A stretch of DNA of 64,000 nt from Bacteroidota bacterium (GCA_023458555.1 JAEWYS010000015.1:186001-250000); one strand, 5' to 3'. Shown: positions 1 through 8,674, numbered from the stretch's first letter. Made by a program: numbers and translations. Notes: generated by a model not told the origin, from the sequence alone.

Positions 1-648
1 TTTTACTACTGGTAAAGCGAAAGGTCTTTGTTTTCCGATATTCTGACGTATGATGCGTTTTTCTTCCTCTTTTTTAGGATAATCAATGATCACTTTCAGC
101 ATAAAACGGTCTACCTGAGCTTCCGGAAGAGGATAGGTTCCTTCCTGTTCGACCGGGTTCTGGGTTGCCAGTACCAGAAAAGGCTCTTCCATCCGGTAAC
201 TGGTATCACCAATAGTGACCTGTCGTTCCTGCATTACTTCAAGCAGTGCACTTTGTACTTTAGCCGGGGCGCGGTTTATTTCGTCGGCCAGGATAAAGTT
301 GGAAAAAATCGGTCCTTTGCGAAGCGTAAATTCTTCATTTCGCTGGCTATATACCATAGTACCGATCAGGTCTGCCGGAAGCAGATCGGGAGTGAACTGT
401 ATACGGCTAAAATCGACATCAATGGCTGTTGCCAGGGTATTTATTGCCAGTGTTTTGGCTAAGCCAGGGACGCCTTCGAGTAAAATATGACCATTAGCCA
501 GCAAGGCAATGATCAACCGTTCAGACAGTTTTTCCTGTCCGACTATGACCTTGTTCATTTCCATTCGGAGAAGGTCGATAAACGCACTTTCCCTGGCTAT
601 TTTTTCATTAATTTCTCTAATGTCAATTCCTGTTTCTGTCGCGTTCAT
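1..648 (-). CDS. MoxR-family AAA+ ATPase (3' part missing)
   Basis: The first 216 codons of a MoxR-type AAA+ ATPase; the gene runs off the left edge. The ATG at 648 gives a protein beginning MNATETGIDIREINEKIA. Visible landmarks are the helix region with VIVGQEKLSERL, Walker A GVPGLAKT, Walker B ILADEINRAPAKVQSALLE and the sensor-1 region ATQNPVEQEGTYPLPEAQ. MoxR ATPases usually act as chaperones that insert metals or assemble complexes, often next to DUF58 and von Willebrand A proteins; those partners would lie beyond the edge, so the specific client is unknown. Family assignment is secure; the C-terminal lid cannot be judged. Confidence 0.93.
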   Translation of the reverse strand, partial: MNATETGIDIREINEKIARESAFIDLLRMEMNKVIVGQEKLSERLIIALLANGHILLEGVPGLAKTLAINTLATAIDVDFSRIQFTPDLLPADLIGTMVYSQRNEEFTLRKGPIFSNFILADEINRAPAKVQSALLEVMQERQVTIGDTSYRMEEPFLVLATQNPVEQEGTYPLPEAQVDRFMLKVIIDYPKKEEEKRIIRQNIGKQRPFALPVVK

Positions 649-997
649 AAATTCATTTACTAAAATCGTTGAATATAAAAAGTAGTGATCCGGGACAAAA
701 TACCGGGCCATTAACTCTGCATTTGTGAATGGCCTGATATCAAAAGTCAGACCATTTTTTATTTAGGCGTAATGATGCCTGAAAATTAAGAATCTGCTTT
801 GGCGATGCGGTTAAAATTATTTAGGATAAATCTTTTTTTCAAGCCGGATCCGAAAAAATGTCAGAGACTTTCCGACAGGCGGTAAATTTGAATGACTGTC
901 TGGTGTATGATAAATAGTTGTTATCCAGACATGAATAAAGGAGGCTCCCCTGGCTGACAGGGCAGGGGAGCATTGGAGATTGATATCGGGATATTCG
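649..997. other. Intergenic stretch with one terminator
   Basis: About 350 bases between two minus-strand genes. The only coding-looking frames are antisense or out-of-frame extensions of the hydroxylase gene. It holds the hairpin at 944-971 and presumably the promoter of the MoxR gene; an inverted GGCCATT...AATGGCC at about 708-736 is too short to interpret. Confidence 0.5.
944..971 (-). terminator. Terminator-like hairpin after fatty-acid hydroxylase gene
   Basis: Perfect 9-bp inverted repeat GCTCCCCTG / CAGGGGAGC with a 10-base loop, 26 bases past the stop codon of the minus-strand hydroxylase gene. The following U-rich run is weak (TCCTTTATT), so it may be an inefficient terminator or a 3' stabilising hairpin. 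Confidence 0.55.
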
Positions 998-1633
998 TTA
1001 TTTCTTCGTTTTTTCAGGCATGGTGCCGAATACGTAATCCCAGAGAGGTGAAGATACTCCAAACGCACGTCCGGCGTCTTTATAATGATGAATGCTGTGA
1101 TGAATCCATAATGTCCGGAAGCTGTTCTGGGGAGGCCGGTATGCGTGAACAATGTAATGCACGAACAGGTACGCGGAATACCCCAAAATGAATCCGGGCA
1201 GAAATGCGAAGGTAAATTCACCCAGAAGCAGGTAGGTGCTGCCCAGCAGGAAAGCTGCTACAACAATTGATACAACCGGGGGCATAGCCAGACGGCTTTT
1301 GTCTTTGGGATAATCGTGATGAACACCATGCATCAGATATTGCAGGCGACGCAATCGGGGACCGCCAGCCTTCATATGATAGATAAAGCGATGCATCAGA
1401 TACTCGGTTAGTGTAAAGACAAGCAGTCCGGTACCAAATAACAGGATTATGGTAGCAGGAGGGAGGTCTGCCATTTTATAGGCAATACCGAGCAGAAATA
1501 AAGAAAAGATTACAAATATGCTTACCGGTACTGCGATATGGGTACGGGTAAGTTTTTCTAAAACAGGATTGGAAAACAATTGCTTACTGCCCGAATTGGA
1601 TGGCTTTCCGGTAGTTTTCATTGCATGGCTCAT
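998..1633 (-). CDS. Sterol desaturase/fatty acid hydroxylase superfamily membrane protein
   Basis: Integral membrane di-iron enzyme of the fatty acid hydroxylase superfamily, closest in layout to fatty acid 2-hydroxylases. The histidine clusters that bind iron are present in order: HRFIYH, HGVHHDYPKD, HYIVHAY and HHSIHHYKD. Several hydrophobic segments lie between them. A longer frame opens at 1699 but would overlap the upstream DUF6134 gene, so I chose the ATG at 1633 (MSHAMKTTGKP), 22 bases after that gene's stop; this gives 211 residues. It probably forms an operon with the DUF6134 gene. A role in hydroxylating acyl chains of sulfonolipids or sphingolipids, common in this phylum, is an inference; substrate is not visible in the sequence. 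Confidence 0.85.
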   Translation of the reverse strand: MSHAMKTTGKPSNSGSKQLFSNPVLEKLTRTHIAVPVSIFVIFSLFLLGIAYKMADLPPATIILLFGTGLLVFTLTEYLMHRFIYHMKAGGPRLRRLQYLMHGVHHDYPKDKSRLAMPPVVSIVVAAFLLGSTYLLLGEFTFAFLPGFILGYSAYLFVHYIVHAYRPPQNSFRTLWIHHSIHHYKDAGRAFGVSSPLWDYVFGTMPEKTKK

Positions 1634-1655
1634 AGTATTATTTTTTTGAATTGAT

Positions 1656-2279
1656 TTATTGTAATTTGAATTGAAGTTTCCCAAATGGAACAGCGGCATC
1701 TACTATCTTGCATATTCCCCCCGAATATGTATAAAAGTTTTTACCGCCACCCGGCAAAATGAGCATGTATTTATCTTCATTTACCCGATGAACGGGAAGA
1801 TATCGGCCATATCTTTCCGAAAATACATGCCTGTCTCGTTCAGGCTTATTGTAATAGAGCATGGTAAGGCTGTATGAAATATGGCTGCTGTCGAGCAGGT
1901 AGGTGTTTTTGTCACTGACAATCCTGTAACCGCTTTCAGATTTGTTTACCAGACAGCTGGATCGGATTTCATTGTTGATCCTTTCATGTGATGATGAGCG
2001 AATCAGATGATTGTCTGAAAAAATACTCTCGATATCAAACCGGATATCCAGATTCTTAATGGGTAAGTTGTAGTGAACTCTGCTTATAAAGGAGTAATGC
2101 CAGCGATCGTTTGCCATTCTTCGTCTGACTTCCAGAAACCCGATCTTTTTATCATTGAACGTAATGTCATATACCAGCAGGTCATCTTTTTCAGCTATCC
2201 TGAATGTAAAGCCAACATTAAACAGAAGTATGAATGCGATCAGATAACAGGTATATCTGTTATGTGTATGAATGGACAT
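1656..2279 (-). CDS. DUF6134-like secreted/membrane-anchored protein
   Basis: A 207-residue protein with an N-terminal hydrophobic signal/anchor (about residues 10-27, TCYLIAFILLFNVGFTF) followed by a beta-rich domain. The pattern of YDITFNDKKIGFLEVRR, a central SHERINNEI segment and C-terminal YTYSGGICKIV fits the DUF6134 family seen in Bacteroidota, whose function is unknown. No catalytic motif is apparent. It lies 22 bases upstream of the fatty acid hydroxylase gene on the same strand and the two are probably cotranscribed, hinting at an envelope or lipid context, but that is inference only. Confidence 0.6.
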   Translation of the reverse strand: MSIHTHNRYTCYLIAFILLFNVGFTFRIAEKDDLLVYDITFNDKKIGFLEVRRRMANDRWHYSFISRVHYNLPIKNLDIRFDIESIFSDNHLIRSSSHERINNEIRSSCLVNKSESGYRIVSDKNTYLLDSSHISYSLTMLYYNKPERDRHVFSERYGRYLPVHRVNEDKYMLILPGGGKNFYTYSGGICKIVDAAVPFGKLQFKLQ

Positions 2280-2549
2280 AAAATGATATATAAAGTAATG
2301 TTTGCTCTCATTTATTTAGACAGTTTATATTGCCAATACCCCTATCTGTATTCTGAGATTCGGGAGTTTTTTTTAGAAGGCAGGGAACTACGTACTTTTC
2401 TTGTATCCATATGTAAAGAAATGAAATCCAGAGAAAGCCGGGGACAGAAGTTTGCTGACCCGGCCAAAAAGGTAGCTGAACAGGACAATTTTTGCACTCG
2501 TATGATACCGGCTGTCATATTCTGCGTCCACTAAAAATGAGAAGCCGGA

Positions 2550-3302
2550 CTAATTCTCGTCAATCCAGACTGTAAAATGACTGGCTTTTTCTTTGCTCAC
2601 AATGACCGGATTGTTGCCCTCTGGCACTATAGTTAAGGCAAAACCATTGCCAGAACAGGGTTCTATTTTCTGAATGGCATCCAGATGTACGATGTATTTT
2701 CGGTTGACTCTGAAAAAATCGGAGGGATCAAGCAATTTTTCCAGCTGATCCAATGAATAATCAAGGGGGACTTTGCTTCCGGATGAGCCCACTGCCAAGG
2801 TGCTGCTCTCTGATGAACAGATATAAGCGATCTCCCGGGTCTTTATAAAAACCAGCTGGTCTCCGACCCGGGCTGAAAAACGCTGATTCTGTTTTTGCAC
2901 AAGATGCTCAGAAAAATCAACGATCTGTTCCAGATAACTTTCATTATGCGCCTGTTCCTCAATTCTTTTTATACAGGTTTCTAACTCTTTTCTGTCAATC
3001 GGTTTTATCAGATGGTCAATATTATTTACTTTGAAAGCCCGTAATGCACATGGATCATAAGCTGTAGTAAATATTACCGGAAATGTATAGGTGGTACGCT
3101 CAAAAAATCGGAAACAGGAGTCATCTGCCAGATGGATGCTCATGAAAGCCAGATCCGGTGTGGGATTTTTCCGAAAGTAGTCAATACCTGCTGCCACAGA
3201 TGGCAGCACTGCCGAAATTGAGTATTGCGGGCGTATAGTTTTAATTAAATGGCTAAGCTGTTTGCTGCTTTCCGCTTCCTCTTCAAAAATCAGGATATTC
3301 AT
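2550..3302 (-). CDS. LytTR-family response regulator with degenerate receiver
   Basis: A 250-residue regulator: an N-terminal CheY-like receiver (about 1-115) and a C-terminal LytTR DNA-binding domain (about 145-245; FIKTREIAYICSSE, YSLDQLEKLLDPSDFFRVNR, IVHLDAIQKIEP). The start at 3302 (MNILIFEEEAES) is preferred over the longer frame from 3356 because receivers begin with this strand. The acidic pair (Glu8/Glu9), the Thr/Ser position (FTTAYD) and the Lys (LIKPID) are kept, but the phospho-acceptor Asp expected in PDLIFMDIHL is Ser55 (PDLAFMSIHLADD). It therefore probably cannot be phosphorylated in the usual way. No histidine kinase is adjacent. Target genes are unknown; the nearest upstream genes are the glycan pair. 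Confidence 0.88.
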   Translation of the reverse strand: MNILIFEEEAESSKQLSHLIKTIRPQYSISAVLPSVAAGIDYFRKNPTPDLAFMSIHLADDSCFRFFERTTYTFPVIFTTAYDPCALRAFKVNNIDHLIKPIDRKELETCIKRIEEQAHNESYLEQIVDFSEHLVQKQNQRFSARVGDQLVFIKTREIAYICSSESSTLAVGSSGSKVPLDYSLDQLEKLLDPSDFFRVNRKYIVHLDAIQKIEPCSGNGFALTIVPEGNNPVIVSKEKASHFTVWIDEN

Positions 3303-3595
3303 ATCGATACATATTGGTTCATCATTCAGCTGAGCATGTGATGAAGTCATAACCACCAGTAATCATATGTTTTTTCCGGGATTGGCTCATCTCATGCTGA
3401 TTATGTATGAACAGGACATTTTTTAGGTTATATACCCCTACGGCTTGGGAGAACTTTTACCTGATTGTGGAAAAATACTGGCAGAGTGCCTGGAAGAAGG
3501 GTCATAACAGGCTCAGATCGGCCTGTACAAAGTGCTTAATTGTATGGAAAGCAGAAAATAAGGAGAGATATTTTTGAGAGACCGGCAGGGATAAA

Positions 3596-4702
3596 TCAGA
3601 CGGAATTAATAAGTGAGCATATATAGTTGATAGCCTCATCTGTCAGGGCGGTACCAGAAGGCAGGCAGAGCCCTCTCGAAAAAAGATCGTCAGAGATGCC
3701 GTTTAAATAGGAGGGATACCCGGAAAAAACGGGTTGCCGGTGAAGAGGATTCATAAGGAACCGGCTGTCAATGCCTGATGAAGAAAGAGTATAAAAGATT
3801 CTGTCTCGCTCAGACTGATCTTCAAACAAAAAACAGCTTAACCAGCGGTTGGAGGAAGCTTTAGGCAATTCTTGCTGAGTGACAGTATCTTTTTGAATCA
3901 GGCGGCTGTATTTTTCAAAGATTCTTTTTTTCTGCTTCACCCGTTCAGTCAAAACATTCGTTTGTGCGATACCCAGTGCGGCAAGCACATTGCTCATACG
4001 GTAATTGTAGCCAGCTTGCGGATGGAGATAATAATGTGTTCCCGTATTGGACTGATTGGCCAGTAAAGAAGCTTGTTTATGCAATTCCGGTGAGTCAGTC
4101 AATAAAGCGCCACCACCACCTGTGGTGATGATTTTATTGCCATTGAATGAGTATATGCCAAGATCTCCGGCAGTGCCGCACATTTTATCTTCATACGTGG
4201 AGCCAAATGCCTGAGCGGCATCTTCTACAAGCGGTATCCTGTAATGATCGGCTAGTGCACGTATGGTGGTATAGTCGGCCGGATTGCCATAAATATCCAC
4301 TGCTATAATGGCGGCAGGCTTCTTGTTTTGCTCTGTCAGTTGTCTGATTGCCGCCAGGAGGAGAGAAGGGTCCATATTCCACGTATCCTTTTCGGAATCA
4401 ATAAAAACCGGAATAGCGCCACAATATAAAACCGGAAATGCTGTAGCTGCAAAAGTAAAGCCGGGACATAGCACATAATCACCCGGTTTTACTCCGACAG
4501 TTAGCAATGCAAGATGGATGGCTGCAGTGCCGGAAGAAGTTGCCAGCACATTGGAAGCGCCGGAGAGTCTGCACAGACACTCCTCGAATTGCTGAACCTG
4601 AGGCCCGGTAGTGGTAATCCAGTTTTGCTCCAGTGCCTGTTCAAGATATTGTAATTCTGTACCGGTAAGATGAGGCGGGGAAAGCCAGATTTTATTTTTC
4701 AT
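3596..4702 (-). CDS. DegT/DnrJ/EryC1/StrS-family PLP sugar aminotransferase
   Basis: A 368-residue aminotransferase of the family that converts nucleotide-linked 4-keto sugars to amino sugars (PglE/EpsN-like). Landmarks are SSGTAAIHLALLTVGVKPGD, the PLP-contacting VEDAAQAFGS, and the Schiff-base Lys in YSFNGNKIITTGGGGAL, with YRMSNVLAALG further on. Its start overlaps the end of the sugar transferase gene by 11 bases, so the two are translationally coupled. Together they resemble the PglC-PglE pair of bacillosamine-type glycan synthesis; the matching acetyltransferase (PglD type) and dehydratase are not in this window. A weak inverted repeat ACAGGC/GCCTGT around 3503-3524 may be a terminator. 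Confidence 0.92.
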   Translation of the reverse strand: MKNKIWLSPPHLTGTELQYLEQALEQNWITTTGPQVQQFEECLCRLSGASNVLATSSGTAAIHLALLTVGVKPGDYVLCPGFTFAATAFPVLYCGAIPVFIDSEKDTWNMDPSLLLAAIRQLTEQNKKPAAIIAVDIYGNPADYTTIRALADHYRIPLVEDAAQAFGSTYEDKMCGTAGDLGIYSFNGNKIITTGGGGALLTDSPELHKQASLLANQSNTGTHYYLHPQAGYNYRMSNVLAALGIAQTNVLTERVKQKKRIFEKYSRLIQKDTVTQQELPKASSNRWLSCFLFEDQSERDRIFYTLSSSGIDSRFLMNPLHRQPVFSGYPSYLNGISDDLFSRGLCLPSGTALTDEAINYICSLINSV

Positions 4703-5267
4703 GTGTGAGTTCGCCCTGATACTTTTCTGGTATTATAAATTCTTCTCTGTTCGGGTAAAACATTTTCAGAAAAGTAACAAATAAAATTTTACAATCCATA
4801 AGCCAGGACCGGTGCTTTACATAATACAGATCAAGCTCAAAACGTTTTTCCCAGCTTAATGCGTTACGTCCGCTTATCTGTACTAATCCGGTTAGTCCTG
4901 GTCTGATGCTGTGTCTTTGAGCAATCCGTTCGGAAAGCAGCGGAAGATATTCAGTCAGTAAGGGTCTTGGTCCTACAAGACTCATATCACCTTTTAGTAT
5001 ATTGAGCAATTGAGGAAGCTCGTCGAGGGAGGTCATGCGCAGAAAATGACCGATTTTTGTGACACGCTGCTGCTCAGGCAGACTGAAATTGTCTGACAGG
5101 GTTTTAAACTTATATAACCGGAATGGTATACCATTGAGGCCTATACGCCATTGTGTGAATAATGCTTTTCCGTATACTATCCTGAGAAGCAAAAATATAA
5201 AAAGGGCCGGAAGCAGCAGAATAATGATTAATGGCACGGCCAGGCAAAGGTCAGCTACGCGTTTCAT
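4692..5267 (-). CDS. Bacterial sugar transferase (PglC/WcaJ-type phosphoglycosyl transferase)
   Basis: A 191-residue monotopic phosphoglycosyl transferase. It has one N-terminal hydrophobic re-entrant helix (about 8-30), the FTQWRIGLNGIPFRLYKFKTL region, the catalytic Asp-Glu pair in MTSLDELPQLLNILKGDMS, the LVGPRPLL motif and RPGLTGLVQISGRN. This size is that of the PglC-like core without the large N-terminal domain of WbaP/WcaJ. It transfers a sugar phosphate from a UDP sugar to undecaprenyl phosphate at the inner face of the membrane, starting a surface glycan or a glycoprotein glycan. First gene of a two-gene operon with the aminotransferase; divergent from ispE with a 99-base gap. Confidence 0.93.
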   Translation of the reverse strand: MKRVADLCLAVPLIIILLLPALFIFLLLRIVYGKALFTQWRIGLNGIPFRLYKFKTLSDNFSLPEQQRVTKIGHFLRMTSLDELPQLLNILKGDMSLVGPRPLLTEYLPLLSERIAQRHSIRPGLTGLVQISGRNALSWEKRFELDLYYVKHRSWLMDCKILFVTFLKMFYPNREEFIIPEKYQGELTHEK

Positions 5268-5366
5268 CTGTTGTGTAATTTGGGTATGTATGGGGTATTA
5301 GCTCTTTATACGATTAAATTCTGCCGGCAGTTAAAACGAAACCATTTTATCCATAATTTTACCGTT

Positions 5367-6179
5367 ATGATTAGTTTTCCAAATTGCAAAATAAATCTCG
5401 GTCTTCGTATAACGGAAAAACGAAGCGATGGCTTTCATACGATCGAATCTTGTTTTTATCCGGTGGAATGGAACGATATTCTTGAGATCATACCATCTGC
5501 GGAATTACGCTTTACTTCCAGCGGAATTACCATTCCCGGAAACCCTGATCAGAATCTATGCATGAACGTATGGCAGCAGCTGCATCGCCGGTTTAGTATA
5601 CCTCCTGTTCATATTCATCTGCACAAGGTTATCCCGATAGGGGCGGGGCTTGGCGGCGGTTCTTCAGATGCGGCATCTGCAGTAAAAGTTTTCAATCAGC
5701 TGTTTGATCTGAAACTCAGTGATGATGATATGGAAGAGCTTTTACGTCCTTTGGGGAGCGACTGTGCTTTTTTTGTGAGAAACAAACCGGTGATAGCAGT
5801 GGAAAAAGGAGACCGCTTTAAAGAGGTAAACCTTAGTCTTGCCGGCAGCTGGATTATTTTAGTATATCCCGGAATTCATATTTCCACGCAGGAGGCCTAT
5901 TCGCTTGTCAAACCGGCTCTTCCTTCGGAATCACTAAAAGATTTGCTGGAGGGTGACAGATATAACTGGAAAAACCAGTTAAAAAATGATTTCGAAAAGC
6001 ATCTTTTTTTTAACCATTCCGTATTAGACCATGTTAAGAATAAATTGTATAATTATGGTGCGGTTTATGCTTCAATGACCGGAAGCGGATCCTGTATTTA
6101 CGGACTTTTTGATGAGGAGCCGGACAGTAGTCATTTCGAGGAGAATAACTTCATCGTTAAAAAAAGCTTATTGAACTAA
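5367..6179 (+). CDS. ispE: 4-diphosphocytidyl-2-C-methyl-D-erythritol kinase
   Basis: GHMP-fold kinase of the MEP isoprenoid pathway; it phosphorylates the 2-hydroxyl of CDP-methylerythritol with ATP in the cytoplasm. The ATG at 5367 (MISFPNCKINLGLRI) was chosen because the family starts with this P-x-KINLxL segment; the frame is open further upstream without a plausible N-terminus. The GHMP ATP loop is PIGAGLGGGSSDAASAV, Lys and Asp residues follow in LGSDCAFF, and the C-terminal YASMTGSGSCIYGLF is typical. The resulting 270 residues are normal length. It is followed after 15 bases by a small unknown gene. Confidence 0.96.
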   Translation: MISFPNCKINLGLRITEKRSDGFHTIESCFYPVEWNDILEIIPSAELRFTSSGITIPGNPDQNLCMNVWQQLHRRFSIPPVHIHLHKVIPIGAGLGGGSSDAASAVKVFNQLFDLKLSDDDMEELLRPLGSDCAFFVRNKPVIAVEKGDRFKEVNLSLAGSWIILVYPGIHISTQEAYSLVKPALPSESLKDLLEGDRYNWKNQLKNDFEKHLFFNHSVLDHVKNKLYNYGAVYASMTGSGSCIYGLFDEEPDSSHFEENNFIVKKSLLN

Positions 6180-6194
6180 TTACTTTTATTGTTT

Positions 6195-6611
6195 ATGCCT
6201 TTAAAAGCCCTGTTGTTTGGTGTTATACTTCCAGCTGCTGTTCTGTTTTTTTCATTTAAAACAGTAAGGCCGGATGTTATAGCATCGGATCCTGATCTGG
6301 TGGTAAAAGTAATAAAAGATAATCTTGCCGCTGCTAAAAAATGTCAGCTGGGTGTGCTGAAGAATGGTTCTTTTAAAAGTATGGATGACAAGTACAAGAT
6401 TTTATCTTTTGATATGTACATTCTCAATAACAGAGGGCAGAAAAAGTGGTTTTCAGAAATGACTCAGGCAGAGATTGATTTGTCGGAAGAGGAGGATATT
6501 GAGATTGTTTCCGGTGATCTTGTCGTAATTGACAGAATCGTACTTATTCACATACGTTCGGGCAATACAGTAGAGGTAGACAAGATTACAGAACGTTATC
6601 TGGTACGCTGA
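6195..6611 (+). CDS. Small protein of unknown function with N-terminal anchor
   Basis: A 138-residue protein not assigned to a family. The ATG at 6195 (MPLKALLFGVILPAAVLFF) begins a hydrophobic signal/anchor of about 20 residues, followed by a soluble, mixed-charge domain with a beta-rich look (KILSFDMYILNNRGQKKWF, DIEIVSGDLVVIDRIVLIHI). The overall pattern of its second half is loosely like the C-terminal domain of gliding proteins of the GldM type, but this is a weak impression and I do not claim it. It follows ispE by 15 bases and may be cotranscribed with it. Confidence 0.55.
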   Translation: MPLKALLFGVILPAAVLFFSFKTVRPDVIASDPDLVVKVIKDNLAAAKKCQLGVLKNGSFKSMDDKYKILSFDMYILNNRGQKKWFSEMTQAEIDLSEEEDIEIVSGDLVVIDRIVLIHIRSGNTVEVDKITERYLVR

Positions 6612-6623
6612 TTTTTTTATTTT

Positions 6624-7295
6624 TTAGTCGGAAATCTCATCATCGTCAAATACACGGTTGATAAACTGATTGACCGGATGCATTGCTTCAAAAAGTTTAA
6701 TAAGATCTTTTTCCTTACTATCCTGTAGCTTCTTGTCCGGAAGTTCTGCTGACATAAGAAAACTTTTAAGACGCAATGTGTCAATAAGCGGATGATCGGA
6801 AGTATACCCTTTGGGAACGGATTTCAGACGCTCACCTTCCAGTGTTCCAAAATATTTTTTAAAGCTGTCTGAATTTGTCAATTCAGTAAACTCTTCCTGA
6901 TTATAGTCTATTTCCTGTCTGATTTTATGCAGAATATCACCGGGTGGCATCCAGATACCTCCGGCAATAAATGATTTGCCGGGCTCCAGATGAAAATAAT
7001 AACCGGCTTTGGGGCTTTTTTTTCCTCCGTTTGCCAGATAGGCGCTGAAATTGGTTTTGTAGGGAGTTTTGTCCTTAGAGAAACGAAGGTCACGGTTGAT
7101 CCGAAAAATACAGTTTTTAGCCTCCAGACCTGCCAGTGTATTGTCAAACACTCCGATTTCTTCAATAAGTCTGTTTATGAATTCCGTAAATTGCCTGCGG
7201 CACTCAAGATAGGTATCCTGCTCGCTGAGAAACCATTCTCTGTTATTGTTTTTTGTCAGAGATGACAGAAAATCAAGTTGTCTGGTAAAGTTCAT
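6624..7295 (-). CDS. DUF2461 domain-containing protein
   Basis: A 223-residue protein of the DUF2461/TIGR02453 family. The start at 7295 (MNFTRQLDFLSSL) was taken because the family opens with a segment ending in NNREWF; the longer frame to 7355 adds an unlikely tail. Conserved pieces are KNNNREWFLSEQDTYL, FRINRDLRFSKDKTPYKTNFSAYL, KAGYYFHLEPGKSFIAGGIW and the C-terminal PLIDTLRLKSF. The biochemical role of this widespread family is not known. It converges on the small gene ending at 6611 and stands alone. Confidence 0.9.
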   Translation of the reverse strand: MNFTRQLDFLSSLTKNNNREWFLSEQDTYLECRRQFTEFINRLIEEIGVFDNTLAGLEAKNCIFRINRDLRFSKDKTPYKTNFSAYLANGGKKSPKAGYYFHLEPGKSFIAGGIWMPPGDILHKIRQEIDYNQEEFTELTNSDSFKKYFGTLEGERLKSVPKGYTSDHPLIDTLRLKSFLMSAELPDKKLQDSKEKDLIKLFEAMHPVNQFINRVFDDDEISD

Positions 7296-7453
7296 CGAAA
7301 TGTCTGAGATGGTTGGAAATCGTTCAATAATAATCAAAAAGGGTAATGAAGTCAATTAGATTTGGAAATTGTGTACATATCAATTAAACATAATAGCTGT
7401 CGCGGGTTTTACAGAAAAATGCTGTATATTCTGTCTTGATTAATTAAGGAATT

Positions 7454-7705
7454 ATGAAACAATGTATTAGCGGAAAAAAGTCGTACAGTAGTCAGGGTAT
7501 GGCCGAGGATGCACTAATTAACTCCTGGGAGAGAAACTATTATTCGGCAGCGAGCGCTCCGGTAAATGTATATCAGTGCATGGATTGCGGTGACTGGCAC
7601 TGGACCTCAAAAGGAGAAATGAATGTGCGGCTGGCAGAAGAAATCAGAAGTAAGCGATTGCACAAAAAAAGAGAAGCCAACGATTGGGAAAAACGTCTTA
7701 AATAA
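7454..7705 (+). CDS. Small Cys/His protein of unknown function
   Basis: An 83-residue protein with a Cys-x2-Cys and nearby histidine (YQCMDCGDWHWTSKG), suggesting a small zinc knuckle, preceded by a conserved-looking KCISGKKSY-type N-terminus and followed by a basic helical tail (KRLHKKREANDWEKRLK). It is like short proteins in other Bacteroidota in which the N-terminus reads K-x-C-x-S-GK-x-x-Y; no function is known. It has its own terminator at 7708-7741. Confidence 0.65.
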   Translation: MKQCISGKKSYSSQGMAEDALINSWERNYYSAASAPVNVYQCMDCGDWHWTSKGEMNVRLAEEIRSKRLHKKREANDWEKRLK

Positions 7706-7707
7706 TC

Positions 7708-7741
7708 AAAAAAAGGCTGCCATGTCTGACAACCTTTTTTT
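7708..7741. terminator. Bidirectional terminator between convergent genes
   Basis: A7GG ... CCT7 imperfect hairpin lying 3 bases after the stop of the small Cys/His gene and 8 bases from the stop of the convergent FecR-like/TPR gene; it gives a U-tract in both directions. Confidence 0.75.
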
Positions 7742-7748
7742 GCAACGA

Positions 7749-8666
7749 TTATTCTTTGGCTTTGGCAAGCTCTTTTGATTCGAGAAACTGGCCATAGGCA
7801 ATTTTGTAGCTGTCAACAGCCGGAGCCAGCCTGATAGCTTTTTCATAGTTGGCAATTGCTTCTATAAGCAGTCCTTTGTCCGCATATACAGTTGCCAGAA
7901 TAAACTTATTCAGGGCATTTTCTTCTTTCAGCTCTGTTTTTACGCCGTTGATTTCCTCAATGACAGACTTCTGCTCATTTACATCAAGCGCTCTTATGAC
8001 CCTGGGATTAAACTCGGTATTGCCACTGCCCCCCTCAACAGACCATTTGTAGATCTTATCTATGGAAAGATCCAGTTTGGCCAGGTCAATTTTTACAGAA
8101 TTTGTATTGACATTTTTAGAGAAAACTGTATCCTGGAACAGGTTGGTTAAAACGACATTGTAGCTTTTTTCACCATCCAGCGGAAGCCAGCTAAGCTCTA
8201 TTTCTTCAATCAGAACTTTGGCATCTTTGGGCAGAAAGCTTTGAATAACCGGTTTTGCCGGGCGCTCTACTGATCCGGTTACTGCCATATACTTATACTT
8301 GTTTTTGCTAATGTCTTCTTCCTGTGAAGTCATCTCTCCAACAACAAAATCGACATATTTTTTACAGACTCCAAGGTTCTGAGCATCTACTTCTCTGGCA
8401 AGCTGGCTCATGGAGTATGTCCCGGCTTTTTTCAGCTCAATGGTTTTGCCACTCTTATGGACCAGGCCGAGATATCCGTTTGAAGCGAGCTGTATTTTAT
8501 CAGCAGCATACAAGTTACGGCCAATAGTTACTTTGGAGACAGAACCATTGCTGGTTACCTTATTGTCTCCGTTAGAGGCCAGTACTTTAAACAATTCATC
8601 CTGGGCATTTGCGCCGATTGTGAAGGCTGCAAAAATAAATAATAAAAGAATACGTCTGATTGTCAT
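7749..8666 (-). CDS. Exported FecR-like plus TPR protein
   Basis: A 305-residue exported protein: signal peptide MTIRRILLLFIFAAFTIGANA, then a FecR-like beta segment (about 35-85; SKVTIGRNLYAADKIQLASNGYLGLVHKSGKTIELKKAGTY), a middle beta region, and a C-terminal pair of TPR helices (about 245-300; ATVYADKGLLIEAIANYEKAI). It starts 8 bases after the CHASE2 gene, so the two are one operon. FecR-like and CHASE2 proteins are known to be encoded together elsewhere, commonly with an adenylate cyclase or kinase fused to CHASE2; here no output enzyme is present. A periplasmic partner of the CHASE2 protein is the simplest inference. Confidence 0.7.
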   Translation of the reverse strand: MTIRRILLLFIFAAFTIGANAQDELFKVLASNGDNKVTSNGSVSKVTIGRNLYAADKIQLASNGYLGLVHKSGKTIELKKAGTYSMSQLAREVDAQNLGVCKKYVDFVVGEMTSQEEDISKNKYKYMAVTGSVERPAKPVIQSFLPKDAKVLIEEIELSWLPLDGEKSYNVVLTNLFQDTVFSKNVNTNSVKIDLAKLDLSIDKIYKWSVEGGSGNTEFNPRVIRALDVNEQKSVIEEINGVKTELKEENALNKFILATVYADKGLLIEAIANYEKAIRLAPAVDSYKIAYGQFLESKELAKAKE

Positions 8667-8674
8667 ATGATTAT

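Noticed and set aside
2073..2534. Plus-strand open frame of 153 codons near 2.3 kb
   Set aside because: Mostly antisense to the DUF6134 gene; the remaining part has no signal, start context or family resemblance.
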